Positions 13,101 through 39,800 of a stretch of 64,000 nucleotides of DNA are shown here, in pieces; the first letter of the stretch is position 1, and each line of letters starts with the position of its first letter. The stretch comes from Motacilla alba alba (Eukaryota; Chordata; Aves; Passeriformes; Motacillidae). The stretch is from the NCBI RefSeq assembly GCF_015832195.1, contig NC_052020.1:9740254-9804253 (forward strand), read 5' to 3'. Below the pieces are notes generated by a model that made no database searches, was not told where the DNA came from, and saw only the letters and a list, made by a program, of their open reading frames with translations. The position numbers and the translations under genes are program-made.

Positions 13101-16100
13101 TCCTCAGCATCATCAGTGCCAGATCTAGAGGCACAGAGGTCTCTCAATTCCCTCTAACTTCCCCAGCTAGCCCCCTGCCCTCCCTCCTGGTCCCTTTTCC
13201 CTCAGACCCAGCTCTGCGCAACGATGAAAACTGGGTTAATAGATGAAAGAGGAATTGCTAAAGCAAATATTTTCTTTCCAAATCTCTCTTCATTAGCTAT
13301 AAACACAGGGAACCACTGCGGATAACCAGTGTGTTTTAGAGGGTTGTGGCTCTGTGGTGAAAGCAGGGATTGGGGACACATAGGTTTCTGATTTTTTCTT
13401 AAAACCAACATTGCTCCAGCACCTCATCCCTACTTTGTGGCCGATCCCTAGGGCTGGAGAGGGAACTGTGGCACAGTTCCAGCATGGTTCTTTCTTCCCA
13501 CAAGCACAGCAGGGGTGGAGGATGTCATTAAATCTTGCTAATCCAAATTTGGTGAGCAAAGATGTCTTCAGACACCTTTCAGGGGACACATCAGCCTACA
13601 AAAACAACCGATGGCCAGAAAAATTTTCTGGCAGCAGCAGTGGAGCAACAAAACCCAAGGAGCAATGAGCACAAGATGCTTCCCTCACTTTAACATCTAC
13701 CTAAGAGCAGTGGTGATGTAAAAATCCCCCCCACAAGCTTTGGGAAAAGGGAATAAAAATGTGATTTGAACACCTGAGGGGCATTAAATCCCCAGGGGTT
13801 CTCCTGCCGCCTCTTGTCCTGAGCTGGAGCTGGCTCACAAACCCAGCTTTGCCGTGATTATAATCTTTAATTTCTGATTTTGCCACCTGCACTATGTTTC
13901 ATGAAATTTTAAAGCTAATGCTCTGCCAAACTCAAATGGCAGTGGAGCAGATGTTTAAGTGCAGCCGAGGATGAATAAATTATGGGGCTTGTGGCTGTAT
14001 GGTGAAGGAGGGAGAGGGTGGATGGCTCCAAATAGGGAGATAATTGATTTAAATGACATTGTCTGTTGGAGTCACCTGGGATCAGCTCCTTGGGCACAGG
14101 CAGAAGAGATGCAGCAATTAAAGACACTGGTCTGAGCAGCAGTGACTTGCCTCCATGCAGCCTGTGCTCAGCCTTTCCTTTATGGCTGTTCTGCGGCTTT
14201 TCTACCTCTTTATCCCAATAAAGAGATTTTCTACCTCAATATCAGGCAGGGAGAGGAAAATGAGGCTGATTTTGGTCTTGGTCCACTTGCAGTTGAAATG
14301 AGCCTGTTTGGGTTATCCTGGGGCTCTGGAAGGGAAGGGAATATGTTGAGCCTTTAAAATGCATTGTAATTCCACAGACAAAGGTGTAGTAACCATTGAT
14401 GGTTGGACACAAAATGCAGACCCAGACCAAACTGCATTTTTTAATCACAAGATGGATCAAAAGCGATGGTGACTCAGGAGCCCACAGGATTTTTGTCCTT
14501 CTCTGCTACAGACAACCCTGGCAACCTCGGGCAGGTTACTTAACCCCTTAGCATGGCCCAGTCCTTCTGTTGGGGAAGGTGCTCACCAGGCGGGGTGAAT
14601 AAATTCCCCTGGCAAACCCATAGCTGCCATGGAGGTAAGGATTCCCTGGAATCCCAAGATCTTGCTAATTCATGAGCCCTCTTGTCCCAAGGGAGGCTAT
14701 GGCTGGTTCTGCTCTGTGCCCTTCCAAGAACCTAAGTTTTGGGGCCTCAGTGCTCCCCATGCACTCACAAACCACAGCCCAGGGGTGAGACCTGCCTGAA
14801 CTTGCAGCATTTTTTACATTTCACCAAAACCAGATTTTTTTTCCAATTCAGACCAGCCCTGCTGGAATGTGTTGGCTTTTCAATCATCTGCCTGTCTGTG
14901 GCTCCTCGTGGCTTCCTGGCATGAGCTCCAAGCCAGAGCACAGCCTCTCTCCTGGTGCACCCTGGCTTGGGAGCAAAGGCAAATCCAGCAAAAGGCAGTA
15001 AGCAAAGGATTCCTGCCTCTGAGGATGTTCACCTCCAGCTAGACCCAGGACTGGTGGCAGAGGAAGGAGGATCCAGTATGCTGCCAGCAGCAGTTTTGGA
15101 GCACTCAGGGGTGCTGAGGTTCTGACCTGTGTGGAAAGGACACCAGGCAAAAAGGGCTCGATCCTACCTATGACTCCTGGGAGATGCTGCCGTGGAGAAA
15201 ATAGAGATGAAGGAGGTTTTCTAAGAACAAAATCAGCCTGTGGAAGCTGCAGGAAGACTTCCAGTTTTCCAAGACAAGCTGAGTAGGTACACAGGAGGGT
15301 GGGTGCTCCTGCCTGCTGTGATGCAGAAACCAGTGCCAAGTCCCCAGCAGACAGTGGCTACTCCTGTGGACACAGCGACCCCTGCAAAGGGAGTGATGTC
15401 CCATCTCCGCAGGTATGTGAGAGCCAGGGCTGCCCCCAGAGCTGGAGATGGTCCCCATAAAGATCCAGGAAAGACCTTACCAGCCTCCAGTTGCACACAC
15501 CATCACGGTCCCACAAGGGAGCTCCATGGAGCCGTGTTGGAAACGCCGGCTCATGGGAACACCAGCCCCAGGTGAGCGTGTTCAGCACTGACACTATGCC
15601 AGCTCCCTCGGGAAGTGGGGCCTAGGGGAGCTGCATGGGGGCTCCCCGTGCTGGAAGCTGCAGCTATGCCCAAGCAAAAAAAATCATCCCTGGGGATTTC
15701 TTGAGCATGTCTGCTCGGCAGGGATGGGGCCATGCCATCCCCTCTCTGCAGCTCCCTCTCCTCATGCCAGCAGGAGCGCCCAGGTGCTACATCACAGTAG
15801 GACCTCTGCTGGGCTGCAAAAATAACCATTTGCTTTTTTCCTCTGCATTGCACTGAGCAGGCAGCTACCACTCCTTCCGTTCCTTCAGACCAACACCATC
15901 CCTCCGGAGAAGCTCCAAGCTCTGCAACAAGGCACAGAGAGGACACAGGCTGTTTCCTAATGCCCCTGGCACAGGTTGGCTCACGGGAGGAGCATCGATC
16001 CAATACAGCCCCCTTCAACCCGCAGACACCCAGGGCACGTGGATTATTTTCATCTTGCCAACAGCTGCAGGAAAATACGCTCACTCCTGCCCTCTCTTCC

Positions 16101-16469
16101 GGGAGGCAGCTGCAGCAGAGGGGTGGAAAATCCTCCTCTGGCCAGTCCCAGCTCTGCCACCAGACAGCCGCACACAGGAGGAGGCTGTGCTTGTGCTGAG
16201 CCCCTCAGCCCACTGAGACACCCTTCAGAAACTCCCTGTTCTCTCTGTGCCCTGCCCATGTGGACAGTGCTGGGGACAGAAGTGATGTTCCATGGATGAG
16301 CTGAGCAGGGTCGTTCAGTGCTCACCGCAGAGCCCAGAGAGATCAAGGTGCTTCAGCACCTCCGGGTGACAATGCTGAGTGATCCAAGTGCCACTCTGAC
16401 TCGTGTGGTGCAGGGCACATCTATCTGTCATTGTCCCTACCAGAGCAGGGGCTGTGAGCAGAAACAGCA

Positions 16470-16695
16470 GGGTCAGAGAATCCTAGAATTATTTAGGCTG
16501 GAAAAGATGTCCAAGATCATCCAGTTCAACCGGTGACCAATCCCCACCTTGTCAACCAGACCAGAGCACTGAGTGCCAGGTCCAATTGTTCCTTGAACAC
16601 CTATAGGGATGGAGACTCCACCGCTTCCATGGGGAGCCCATTACAATGCTGGACAACCCTTTCCATGAAGAAATTCTTCCTGAAAAGGACCGTTC
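16470..16695 (-). mobile_element. CR1 LINE 3'-end fragment
   Basis: Inverted CR1: 'AGAATCCTAGAATTATTTAG', 'AAGATCATCCAGTTCAACC', 'CCTTGAACACCTATAGGGA', and 'GACAACCCTTTCCATGAAGA' ending in 'AATTCTTCCTGA'. The order and spacing match the element at 1488–1700, so it is probably the same CR1 subfamily. Confidence 0.8.
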
Positions 16696-17203
16696 CTCCT
16701 GCCTGAGGAACAGCAGTGGCCAAGGGCAGGCTGCTCTGCAGCAGTGCTACTTCAGTTTTGGGTTTGGTGGGGACCTCCGTCTCCTGCCCATTGTGGCAGA
16801 TTAGTGCTGGAGCCAGCAGGGTGGTTTGGGGAGAGCTCATGCTCTCGACCTCCTCATCCTCTTCAGAGGCTCAGGATCATGCCCTTTCTCCTGGATTCCT
16901 TTGGAATGACAGATCCTCAGGCAGACCCACACCTCCGGGTCTGCCCGGAGCTCCACGTGCCGAGGGGGAGCCGGCTGCCGTCCCCCCACTGGCGGCTCCC
17001 TCCTCCCGCTGGCACTGGGCCGCCTGCCATTTCCCTTTGGCGAGCACGCTGCTCCAGCCTTTTTTCCCCCCATTCAGGCTGACAACTGGGCCTCAGCATC
17101 AGCTGCTTGTTGCTCAGCATCAGCCTTTCAGCAAACAGCAGGTGCAAGCGGGGCGACCCCGGGCTGCGCTACAGTAATCCCGCAGCCCCCCCGGGCCTCC
17201 CTC

Positions 17204-17632
17204 GCACAATATTGTGCCCTCGGCTCAAGAATGTTTTTGTCTCCCCTTCACAGTTGTGAATTCTTGTATAGATTGAAAAGAAATCTCTTTCTAATCTTCC
17301 TGCGGTGCCGTGGCTGGGAGGAGCGGGTGCCTCGCTGCGAAGGGAGCGTGGCCGGCACAGCTGTGCGGGAGGAGCGGGCAGCTGCCGGCCAGGACGCAGG
17401 GACAGAGCGGCCAGGACGCGGGGATCGCGTCCTCTCTGCCTGCATCCGTGACGGCGGATACATGTGGTTCCGTGGGCTCTCACTCCAGCCTGGGAAAGAA
17501 ACCGAATCATCACCCACACGAGCAACACGGAGGTGACACAGCGGCAGGTCCCTGCTGCGGCAGCGGCGTTGAACCGCAGCGAGTGCTGTCCGGAGCGCCG
17601 GGGAGGCTGAGGCGAGCGGGAATCTAAACACG
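17204..17632. promoter_or_regulatory. Orphan CpG-rich patch with a 14-bp palindrome
   Basis: Between 17303 and 17632 I count 35 CpG dinucleotides in 330 bp, far denser than the flanks and unlike the CpG-poor intergenic background. Immediately to the left, 17204–17217 is the perfect palindrome GCACAATATTGTGC. No gene start is recognised here. It could be an intergenic promoter (for instance of a lncRNA) or an unmethylated enhancer. The function is unknown; the CpG density is directly visible. Confidence 0.45.
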
Positions 17633-18609
17633 CAGGGATTTTCAATAACGCATCGTGCTGAGCTGCAGGAGGGAGGCAGGAGCAGGAGGGAGGCTCGTGA
17701 ACAAGGATGGAGCATCACCGTAGGGCTTGGCTTCAGCATATCTCTGTATAGTGAAATCAGGACATGATGACACTTTTGTTATGTGTCACCCTTACTGAAA
17801 TTGCTCAAAGCTCAGCATGGGAGGGAAACATCATCCTTCCCACAGGTTACCAAAGCCTCCCTTCCGCTCATGGACCAGCTCCACAGGCAAGAAACCACAT
17901 CCTCTGTCACACATATGCACAAGCACACACACTCCCCGCTGCCCTGAGAGCAGGAGGGACAGGCAGTGGGACAGAGCCGGGGACAGAGGGGCTCTCCGGG
18001 GAGCTGCTGAGAGGGAGACAGTGGTCCTGCAGCAATGCAGTAGGCTGGGAATCCCATCTGGCAGCCCCAGCGGGACTCAGGACATCCCTTTTGGGAGGTA
18101 AACTACTGCAGCCAGGTCCCTGTGGAGGATCGGGGAGAGCCACTGCCTTGCCTGAGGTGCTGTGCAAACACGAGTTCCTCTCCCACATCCTGTACCTCTT
18201 GGTGTGGTTTGACCTCGCTTGACAAGGCAAGATTTGCTTTAACCACAGCCCAGCCCCATGACGGGGCCATGGCTCCCCAGGCAAATGGGCTGTAAGCCCA
18301 GTTGGCCCCACAGACCCTGCAGCAGTTTTACCTCACTAACAGATTTTAACACCATGTCCCTTCTGTGTGCATAAAGCAAAGAGGTCCCTCACACTGTGGG
18401 CAGCCCCCCAAACACAGCCTCTGTTTAAACTCAAACTCTGTCCAAAGCTGGAAGGAGATGTGGTCCCTTCTGCCCTAGGAAGCATGAGGCAGAACACAGG
18501 AGATGTCCAAGCCCATCTTCCCCACTGTATCTTCCACTTTTCCCTTGAGTTTCTGGATCAAACACTGGCAGTGCCCCAGCTCAGTGTGAGCCCAGCTTTT
18601 CTACCAAAA

Positions 18610-18840
18610 GCTGATCACCGAGTCTAACCTGTGCCAAACCCCCACCTTGTCACCCAGCCCAGAGCACTGACTGCCACGTCCAGTCATTCCTTGGACACCT
18701 CCAGGGATGGGGACTCCACCACCTACCTAGACAGCCCCTTTCACTGCCTGACCACTCTTTCTGTAAAGAAATTCTTCTTTATATCCCACCTGAACTTCCT
18801 TGGTGCGGCTTGAGGCTACACCCTCTCTTCTTGTCACGAA
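18610..18840 (-). mobile_element. CR1 LINE 3'-end fragment
   Basis: Inverted CR1 blocks: 'TGATCACCGAGTCTAACCTG', 'CACCTTGTCACCCAGCCCAG', 'TTGGACACCTCCAGGGATGG', and 'GTAAAGAAATTCTTCTTTA'. It ends about 50 bp before the solo LTR. Confidence 0.8.
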
Positions 18841-18890
18841 CTGAACCTCATTCCAAATCCCACACTGCTGAAATAAACTCTCTGTTACCT

Positions 18891-19967
18891 TGTACCGGGT
18901 TTGCATGGCCAGGCTTTGGTAGCCAGAGGGCTACAGGGGTGGCTTCCGTGAGAAGCTGCCAGGAGGTTTCCCCACGTCCAGCAGAGCCCAATCCAGGCAG
19001 CTCCAAGATTGACGTGCTGCTGGCCAAGGCTGAGCCAATCAGGAATGGTGGTGGCACCTCTGGGATGACATATTTAAGAAGAAAAAGAAACTTATTAGGC
19101 GGATAGAATAGGGTCTAGAGAGGAGTAGGGTGAGAATATGTGAGAGGAACTGCCCTGCAGACAGCAAGGTGTGGTGCAGAGGGAGGGGCAGGAGCTGCTC
19201 CAGGTGCAAGCTGAGATTCCCCTACAGCCTGTGGTACAGAGCATGGTGCAGCAGGATGTCCCCCTGCAGCCCACAGAGGGCCATGGGTGTTAGAGATCCA
19301 CCTGTAGCCTGCAGAGAACCCACACTGGAGCAGGGGGATGCCTGAGAGGAGGCTGTGAACCTGTAGGAAGGCCATGCCTGTCCAGGGACCTGCAGACCCA
19401 CGGAGAGAGGAGCCCATGCTGGAGCAGGACTTGTGAACCCATGGGGGATCCACCTTGGAGCAGTCTGAGCCTGAAGGACTGACCCCATTCTTCTGTGGAA
19501 GAATGACCCACAATGCAGCAGTACGTGGAGAGCTGCTGCCCATGGGATGGACTCACATTGAAGAAGTTCATGGAGAGCTGTCTCCCGTGGGAGGGACCCC
19601 GAGCTGGAGCATGGGAAGGACTCCTCTCCCTGAGCGGCAGCAGAAACAACTTGTGATGAACTGACTGTAACCACCATTTCCGTCTCCCTGCGCTGCTGCG
19701 GGGGGAGGAGTTAGAGAAGGGAAGGAGGGAAGATGTTTTTGAGGGTTTTTTTACCCCTCATTATCGTGCTCTGATTTTGTTAGTATTAAATTCAATTAAC
19801 ATCTCTAATTTGAGTCAGTTTTGCCTGACAGTTTTGGGTGAGGGATCTCTCCCAATCCTTATCTCAAGCCATGAACCTTTGTTATATTTTCTCTCCCTGT
19901 CCAGCTGTGGAGGGCAGTGATAAGCTTTGGTGGGTGCCTGGCACCCAGCCAGGGTCAACCCACTGCA
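18891..19967 (+). mobile_element. Solo LTR of an endogenous retrovirus (ERVL-like)
   Basis: The element starts TGTACCGGGTTTGCATGG and ends CAGGGTCAACCCACTGCA, giving TG...CA termini about 1.08 kb apart. It is flanked by TACCT on the left and TATCT on the right, a likely 5-bp target-site duplication with one later change. An ATTAAA signal near 19784 in the 3' part supports plus orientation. I recall similar sequences ('GAGGGATCTCTCCC', 'GGTGCCTGGCACCCAGCC') from LTRs repeated in passerine genomes. No viral coding sequence adjoins it, so it is a recombined solo LTR rather than a provirus. Confidence 0.7.
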
Positions 19968-21953
19968 TATCTTCATGAATAATTCCCCCCACTGCTCTCC
20001 ATGCCTTCTCTGCTTCGTGGCCAGCCAGCTGCAAACAGGGCAAGGATCTTGAAAAGCAGGGAAGAGGCAGCACATCCAGCCCTGCCACCAGCCAAAGGCT
20101 GTCAGGCCAGGACAATTTCCATCACATATCCACAGCAGAAACCATTCGGATGATATCCAGCAGCACAGCCCCCTGTGTTTTCCCTGTTAGCTCTGCTGCT
20201 CTCCAGAGGAGCTAAAGCACAGCCTGCACGATCTCTGTAAATGTATTTCTTTTAAATGAGAATTATGGGGAAAAGCTGTGGTTGGGAAGACAGAGGGATA
20301 GGCAGGGAAAGCAAAACCGTAGCTGTTGCTGCTGCCAGCCTGGATATGCTTTGGTGGGTAGCAGAGCCTTCACTTCCCCTCTGCTGGGGACCCCCCCCAG
20401 GAGCACAGGCCACAGCAAAAGCTTATTTTATTAGTATAGTATAAAGATTAACCCTCTTTTTCCCAAAAAAGCTCTCCCGTCCCTTTCCCAAGGCAGCTGC
20501 TGTGGAAGGGAGTGCGGTTTGAATAACACAACCCCGCTGAGGATTTATGAATCTGTCCCTGCCCCTGCCCCAAGATCTGTTAGATATTGATTCATTTTAC
20601 CTTCAACTCCAAGGTGCTGGTCAGCCTGGAAAGTGAAGGCATTATTTATTATGTGTATTAAAACCAGACCTCTCCAATGCTGAAGGACAGGTTTAAAAAA
20701 ATCTCTGGGTTCCTTCCACCTTAGAAAACCTAATTTTAACAATCTGAATCTCACACCATCCTGTCAGGACTCTGACACTCCCTAGAAATTTGCTCTGGCA
20801 GGAATGGATCTTAACAGTGATCCAAGAATCATTTTGTGACAAAACATAAATGTCTGGTCACATAACTAAATTCTTACATCCATGGACAGCAATGCACTGA
20901 GTATTTCCTGTATGAAGTGCACTTCAAGATTCACTTCCACAGCATTTTCAGATGCAGCTCAACAAAATATTCCTGACAAAGCACCTCTGTCCACCCTCTA
21001 TCCAGAGATTTAGGCTGAAAATTAAACCCTGGGACACTTCCCGAGTGACAGCCACCCACTGAGGCTGAATAAATATAAAGCTTTGGAGCAAGGTCTTACC
21101 ACCAGGATTTCAGAAGCTCTTTCTGGATTTTTGTGACTTTTATAACTCTTGGTGACCTACCTGGCAATTCAGAACAGTGAACTGTCTTCAATCTGTGGCA
21201 TTTTAAAATTCTGTGTTAGTCTACTGTCACCTGGTATAGACAGGAGTCAACTATAACAAAAAAAATACACACAGTTGAAGGCGAGTTTTGTTAAAACTGC
21301 TGGGAGCTGCCTACATGGCAATGGTTTAATTTACTGTTCAATCACATTTCCAGCAGCCCGTTTCGATTTGTGATTCACACTTAAAGGCAGGCAGGATGCT
21401 GAGCAATTTCCTTTAAAAAGCTGGATAAGCCCCGATTTGCTGGATACAAGATGCACTGAGATCACTCACAAACACATTGCTCAGCTGCCCAGAGTTGGAG
21501 TGTGAGGACAGGCTTGGCCAAAACAACAACCTTCAGAAGGAACCAAACCCCAAAGAAGTCAGCTCTTTCTGCCTGCTTCATTCACAGATGTCACAACAAT
21601 GCTCTGACGTGTCAACTTGTCCCCAGAGTGGTGGATGGTGACGACTCTGAGAGAATGACCTGGTGGGAGCAGTCAGTCAGCGCAGCAAGGACTTGGGCCT
21701 GCACCCAAATAACTCCAGAAGCAGCCAGAATAGGGAAGCTGCAAACAGGAAAGGAATTCTGCAAAGCAACACACGAGGAGGTTTTAGGAATCAGCACCTA
21801 AAACACTGTTTGTGCACAGATGACTCTAAGCGTTCATGATAGCAACCCCATAATGTGGTTGGTGTGGAGTTCCCAAAAGAGAAGGTATAATCCCATTGGA
21901 AGGTCACAGCAGGAAGGTTCACCTTCCAATGGCAATATGCTAAATTCTAACTG

Positions 21954-21959
21954 TTTAAT
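21954..21959 (-). terminator. IVD: Candidate poly(A) signal of IVD
   Basis: ATTAAA on the minus strand, about 390 nt past the IVD stop codon. I saw no AATAAA closer to the stop. The predicted 3' UTR would be about 400 nt. This is a motif match only. Confidence 0.4.
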
Positions 21960-22350
21960 GGCACTCAGGGCTTTTTGGTAAGAACAAAGTTGTTCCCTCA
22001 TTGTCCATTTTGGTGGGTTTGGGTTCACTTTCTCTGTGCAGTGGCTGCATACCCCTTGCCAGCCTGCCTGGTGGGAGGGATGAATATCTGCCTTGCAAAA
22101 CTGAGAATCAACAGCTCACGAACACCATGAATCAGGATGATCACAAAAGAGAAAAAGCACTTCTTCTTCCATATACCCTCTGATTAATTTTGTCCAAGCC
22201 CAGTCCAGCAGCATCTCTTCCCAGAGCAGGCAGAGGGGACTCCACAAGTGACGAAGCTGGAATGGCAGGCAGGAAGAAGCTGAGTTGTGCGCTCCAGCCT
22301 CACGGTCAAGGCCTCGTGGTGGTCACGGTGCTGCCTCTGCACTGGCAGTG

Positions 22351-36377
<14,027 letters not shown>

Positions 36378-36488
36378 GGCCGCTCCCCGCCGCAGCCCCG
36401 AGCGCAGGCGCGGCCCGGCCCCGGAACGCCCCGCCCCGCCGCCCGCCTCCCGGCGCCGCCGCGGCTGAGCCCACGTCCTTGGAGCACC

Positions 36489-36494
36489 TTTAAT
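36489..36494 (-). terminator. KNSTRN: Candidate poly(A) signal of KNSTRN
   Basis: ATTAAA on the minus strand, 209 nt past the KNSTRN stop codon. It is the only canonical-type signal I found before the IVD start codon. Cleavage 10–30 nt later would end the transcript about 85–105 nt upstream of the IVD ATG. Confidence 0.5.
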
Positions 36495-36702
36495 GAACTA
36501 AACCCACGAACAGCGGAGACCGGAGCAGAGCGGCGAACGCCCGACACGAGGCTGACCGGCCATCGCGGCTGCCTCAGCCCCCTCGTCCGTCCCTGCGCCA
36601 CCAGCTCGGCGTTTGGATCGCCAAACGCAGGAACTAGGCTTGACAAACAGGGACCACGGAACTAGGGGTGAAACAGCACAAGTCCCAGTCCATCCTCGTG
36701 CC

Positions 36703-36834
36703 TCACATTGCCAGGAGCTTCCCCAGCGCTTCAAGTACGGCTTTCCATTCCTTAATTTGAGCTTGGAAGTAGGAGTGCTTCTCCAGGGCATGCTGGCTCT
36801 CCTCTTGTGCTGATTTCCACCTGGCCATGGCTGT
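36703..36834 (-). CDS. KNSTRN: KNSTRN coding exon 8 (residues 195–237, stop)
   Basis: Encodes TAMARWKSAQEESQHALEKH then QIKEWKAVLEALGKLLAM before TGA. Acceptor CTCCACAG. Comparable in position and character to the C-terminal helix of mammalian KNSTRN. Confidence 0.9.
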   Translation of the reverse strand, partial: TAMARWKSAQEESQHALEKHSYFQAQIKEWKAVLEALGKLLAM

Positions 36835-39800
36835 CTGTGGAGAAGTCAGTGCACACCTCGTTTTACTAACACCAGAGTAAGAAACAGAAAAGCCAAGTCT
36901 TAAAGCATCTGAGCTCTTCCTCCTAAACTAAGATAAGTCTGGGACTTCTTTTACCTTGATTGCTTGTGGAAAATGTAAATTTATCTATGGCTAAAAGTTA
37001 GGAAGTCTCATATAACAATTATATTTTAGCTCTTGGGCTTCTTATTGAGAATTGAACTGTAATTTAATGACCATTTTGGTCTGTATATAGGTAATTGTTG
37101 AAGCCACTTGTGTTCGCACACTTCTCAGAGATCACCCAGGGTCACTGCTCTGCAACAGTTTCCAATTTAAATCAAACTCTCTGACTTCCAGAATAACAAC
37201 TTGGCTGGTGGATCGCTCTATTTAAAAGGGCAGTAAGTTTCATTAACAAGTGTGTTTATATTGAAAGAGGAATACTGCAGGTTTTCACCTGGCTCATGTG
37301 GAAGAAAGGAGAATTGAGAGGAGGAGCAAAATAACCTCCCCTGCCTGCTCGAGCCAGTCTTACCTCAAGCATCTCCTTCTCTTTTGCAACTCTGTGACAA
37401 AATAGCATCAATTCTTCCGTGACCTTCTTAGTTAGCATCTGAAGAGTCAAAAGGAAAATGACTTTTAAATTATTCAAATAAATGTGAGTCTCAGCTGTTT
37501 CAGCATCAGGAGAGAAGGGCAGGGGCACACAGACCCCTCAAAGGCCATTTCAAGCTTTTCTTACTGTTGTCTTTTCCCGGCAAGCACGCGTCTCTTCTTC
37601 CTCCTCTATGTGGCTACCTGTAAGAAATTCAGGAGGTGCGTTCGTCAACCTCTAATATACACATAACTCTGAGAAGGAACAGCTTTTCAAAGTGACTTTC
37701 TACAGCAAGAAATACTAAGTTAGTTTATCCAGGCCAGGGCCTACTACGGGAAGCAGTTCTTTCTCCCAAGCCACAAAAAACTCCCCAAAACCCCTAAACC
37801 CTCTAATTCCAGCAGTATTCCCTAAAAATGGAAGCACAGTCCAAATTTCTTATGAATAGTCACAACAGAAGGAAAAAAAACAAACACACATTCTGGAAAA
37901 GGAGTACCAGGATGTAAGCAAAGTGCAAACTCCTTACCAGGATTGATGTTTCTGCTTTCTAAAATTGTCATGCAAGTCTCCTGAATTTTCTTGAGCTTCT
38001 CAACTTCATGGACCAACCTCTCGTTCTCCTTCTTTAACTCCCTTGACTTGAGAGTGCCCTGGTTAACACAGGTTGTACGTGAGGCAAGTTCCCAAGGAGA
38101 TTTTCTTCTCCTTAGTAATACTGACACTAACAACTTCACAACACTGCACTTGGCACCAAGAATCAGACATTGCCTTCTGTCTCTACCACCACCAAAATTA
38201 GGCTGCTGCAGGTCCTTGCTCCTGCTTCTTGACAGGATTAATACATTTATTACATCCACACACCAGAGCAATTACTAGAAAAATCTGATCATGGACAAAT
38301 TCCTTCTAGGCAACTCTATCTTTTCTTGTGCTCCCTGTCATTTATGTGAACAATGCACTCACTGAGGAGCATGTAAACATTGTGAAGAAAAGGGTGTCTC
38401 AGGTCCTTAAGCCACAGCATTATTCCCTACACAATCCAGATATTACCAGGCAATTGGATAAGCTGATCAACCTCCCAAGTTGAATGCAATTCTCCAAGAG
38501 GATCAATAAGCATGTGGATTAGGGTGATCTGGCTGATAGTGTCAGGAGCTTTGGGAACATTTCCTAGGAAATCTCAGAGGCTCTTAAGAAACTCAAGCTG
38601 TGAGATAAGAGGAATGATCATCCCACAGATTGAGAACTGGGAAATAAAGTGAGATTTTACAGCTGTATGTTACCAGGTGGGCCTCCTGTACATGACAGAA
38701 GCGGTACCAAGCGTGTCCTAGAGATATCTCTGAGAGCCAGGGAATAATGAAGTGCCAATTCTGACTCTACACCTGATTCCACAAAATCAGATCTGTTTGA
38801 AACAGAAGTCCCTGAACAGTGCCAGCTCTCTCAGCCTTTCCTCCAGTCCCTTAACCATCTCTGTGGCCCTTTCCTGGACTCTGTCCAGTACATCCATATC
38901 TCTTTTGTGCCAGGAGCCCAGAACCAGACAAAATATTCCCAGTTTGGCCTCCCCAGAGCTGAGCAGATGGGAAAACAACTTGCAGAAGAATACAAAGACA
39001 TTCTGATGAAGACAAGAAAACAAGCAAGACAATCCTTAACATGACCCTGTATGGATCAGAATACAGAAATTACTCAACGATTTATTTATTTTTCTCTCCT
39101 ATCCTTACCTCTCCTCTTGCTAGTTGTTGTTTGAGTGTTTCCACCAACTGATTCTTGTTTTTCAGCTCTGCTTCTAGTTGGTATCTGCTGAGAGGGCTGT
39201 GGAGTTAAAGAGCAAAGACTCAGGGACAAAAATACCGGTGTTGCACATCTCCTAATTTCCCTTGGCCCTTTTTAAAGCGTTTGCTTTTGTTTCTGACCAA
39301 AAGATTTAATTAGCAAACTTGGCAGGAAAGCTGCAGATGGGTGAGAGCTCATAACAGGAGAGCACCACAGCACAAGGACAACCAACAGAGATGGGAGGCA
39401 CAAACCGTCTGGCCACTGTCTTCTTTGAAACTGGTTCCACTCTCTTCTCAGACTTAGGCAACCTTAAAGGAGAGATAAAATACAATTACCAGAAGATGAC
39501 TATGTTCTTGCAGATCACCAAGCCTGTTAGTTTGACAAAATGTGCAAAATGAGCCAGATTTAGGACATCTGCCAAATAAATCCATCAATGTTTTGCTTTA
39601 TTTTGCTTTGATTTACCCTTGGTTTGCAGGCTTGAAGACACTGTCTGCTGGAACGTTTGAGGCAAAGTGAAGACTGGGAACCGCGCTGAGCTCTGGCTCT
39701 GATGTTTTGCTGACACATTTTCTCTTTGAAGGAAAATTCATTTGCAATTCTGCGAGAAAAAGACAGCTGTGAAAATACCACAGACTAGAAGCAACCTCCT

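Larger units (their letters stand above)
5000..21950. other. Intergenic interval between IVD and BAHD1
   Basis: About 17 kb without a recognisable protein-coding exon. It holds several CR1 fragments, one solo LTR (18891–19967) and one isolated CpG-rich patch (17204–17632). The many open frames here are short, lack splice context and resemble no known protein. Enhancers or lncRNAs could be present but cannot be shown from sequence alone. Confidence 0.6.

Noticed and set aside
15551..16084. 177-codon minus-strand open frame in the IVD–BAHD1 interval
   Set aside because: No recognisable domain, no CpG island or splice signals around it, and composition like the surrounding GC-rich non-coding DNA.
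19115..19677. Open frames of up to 151 codons inside the solo LTR
   Set aside because: LTRs of this family are non-coding; the frames overlap on both strands and have no viral protein motifs.
36498..36791. A 97-codon frame that includes part of the last KNSTRN exon
   Set aside because: It is a different frame from the one fixed by exons 1–7 and would not join exon 7 in phase; the supported frame ends at 36703.
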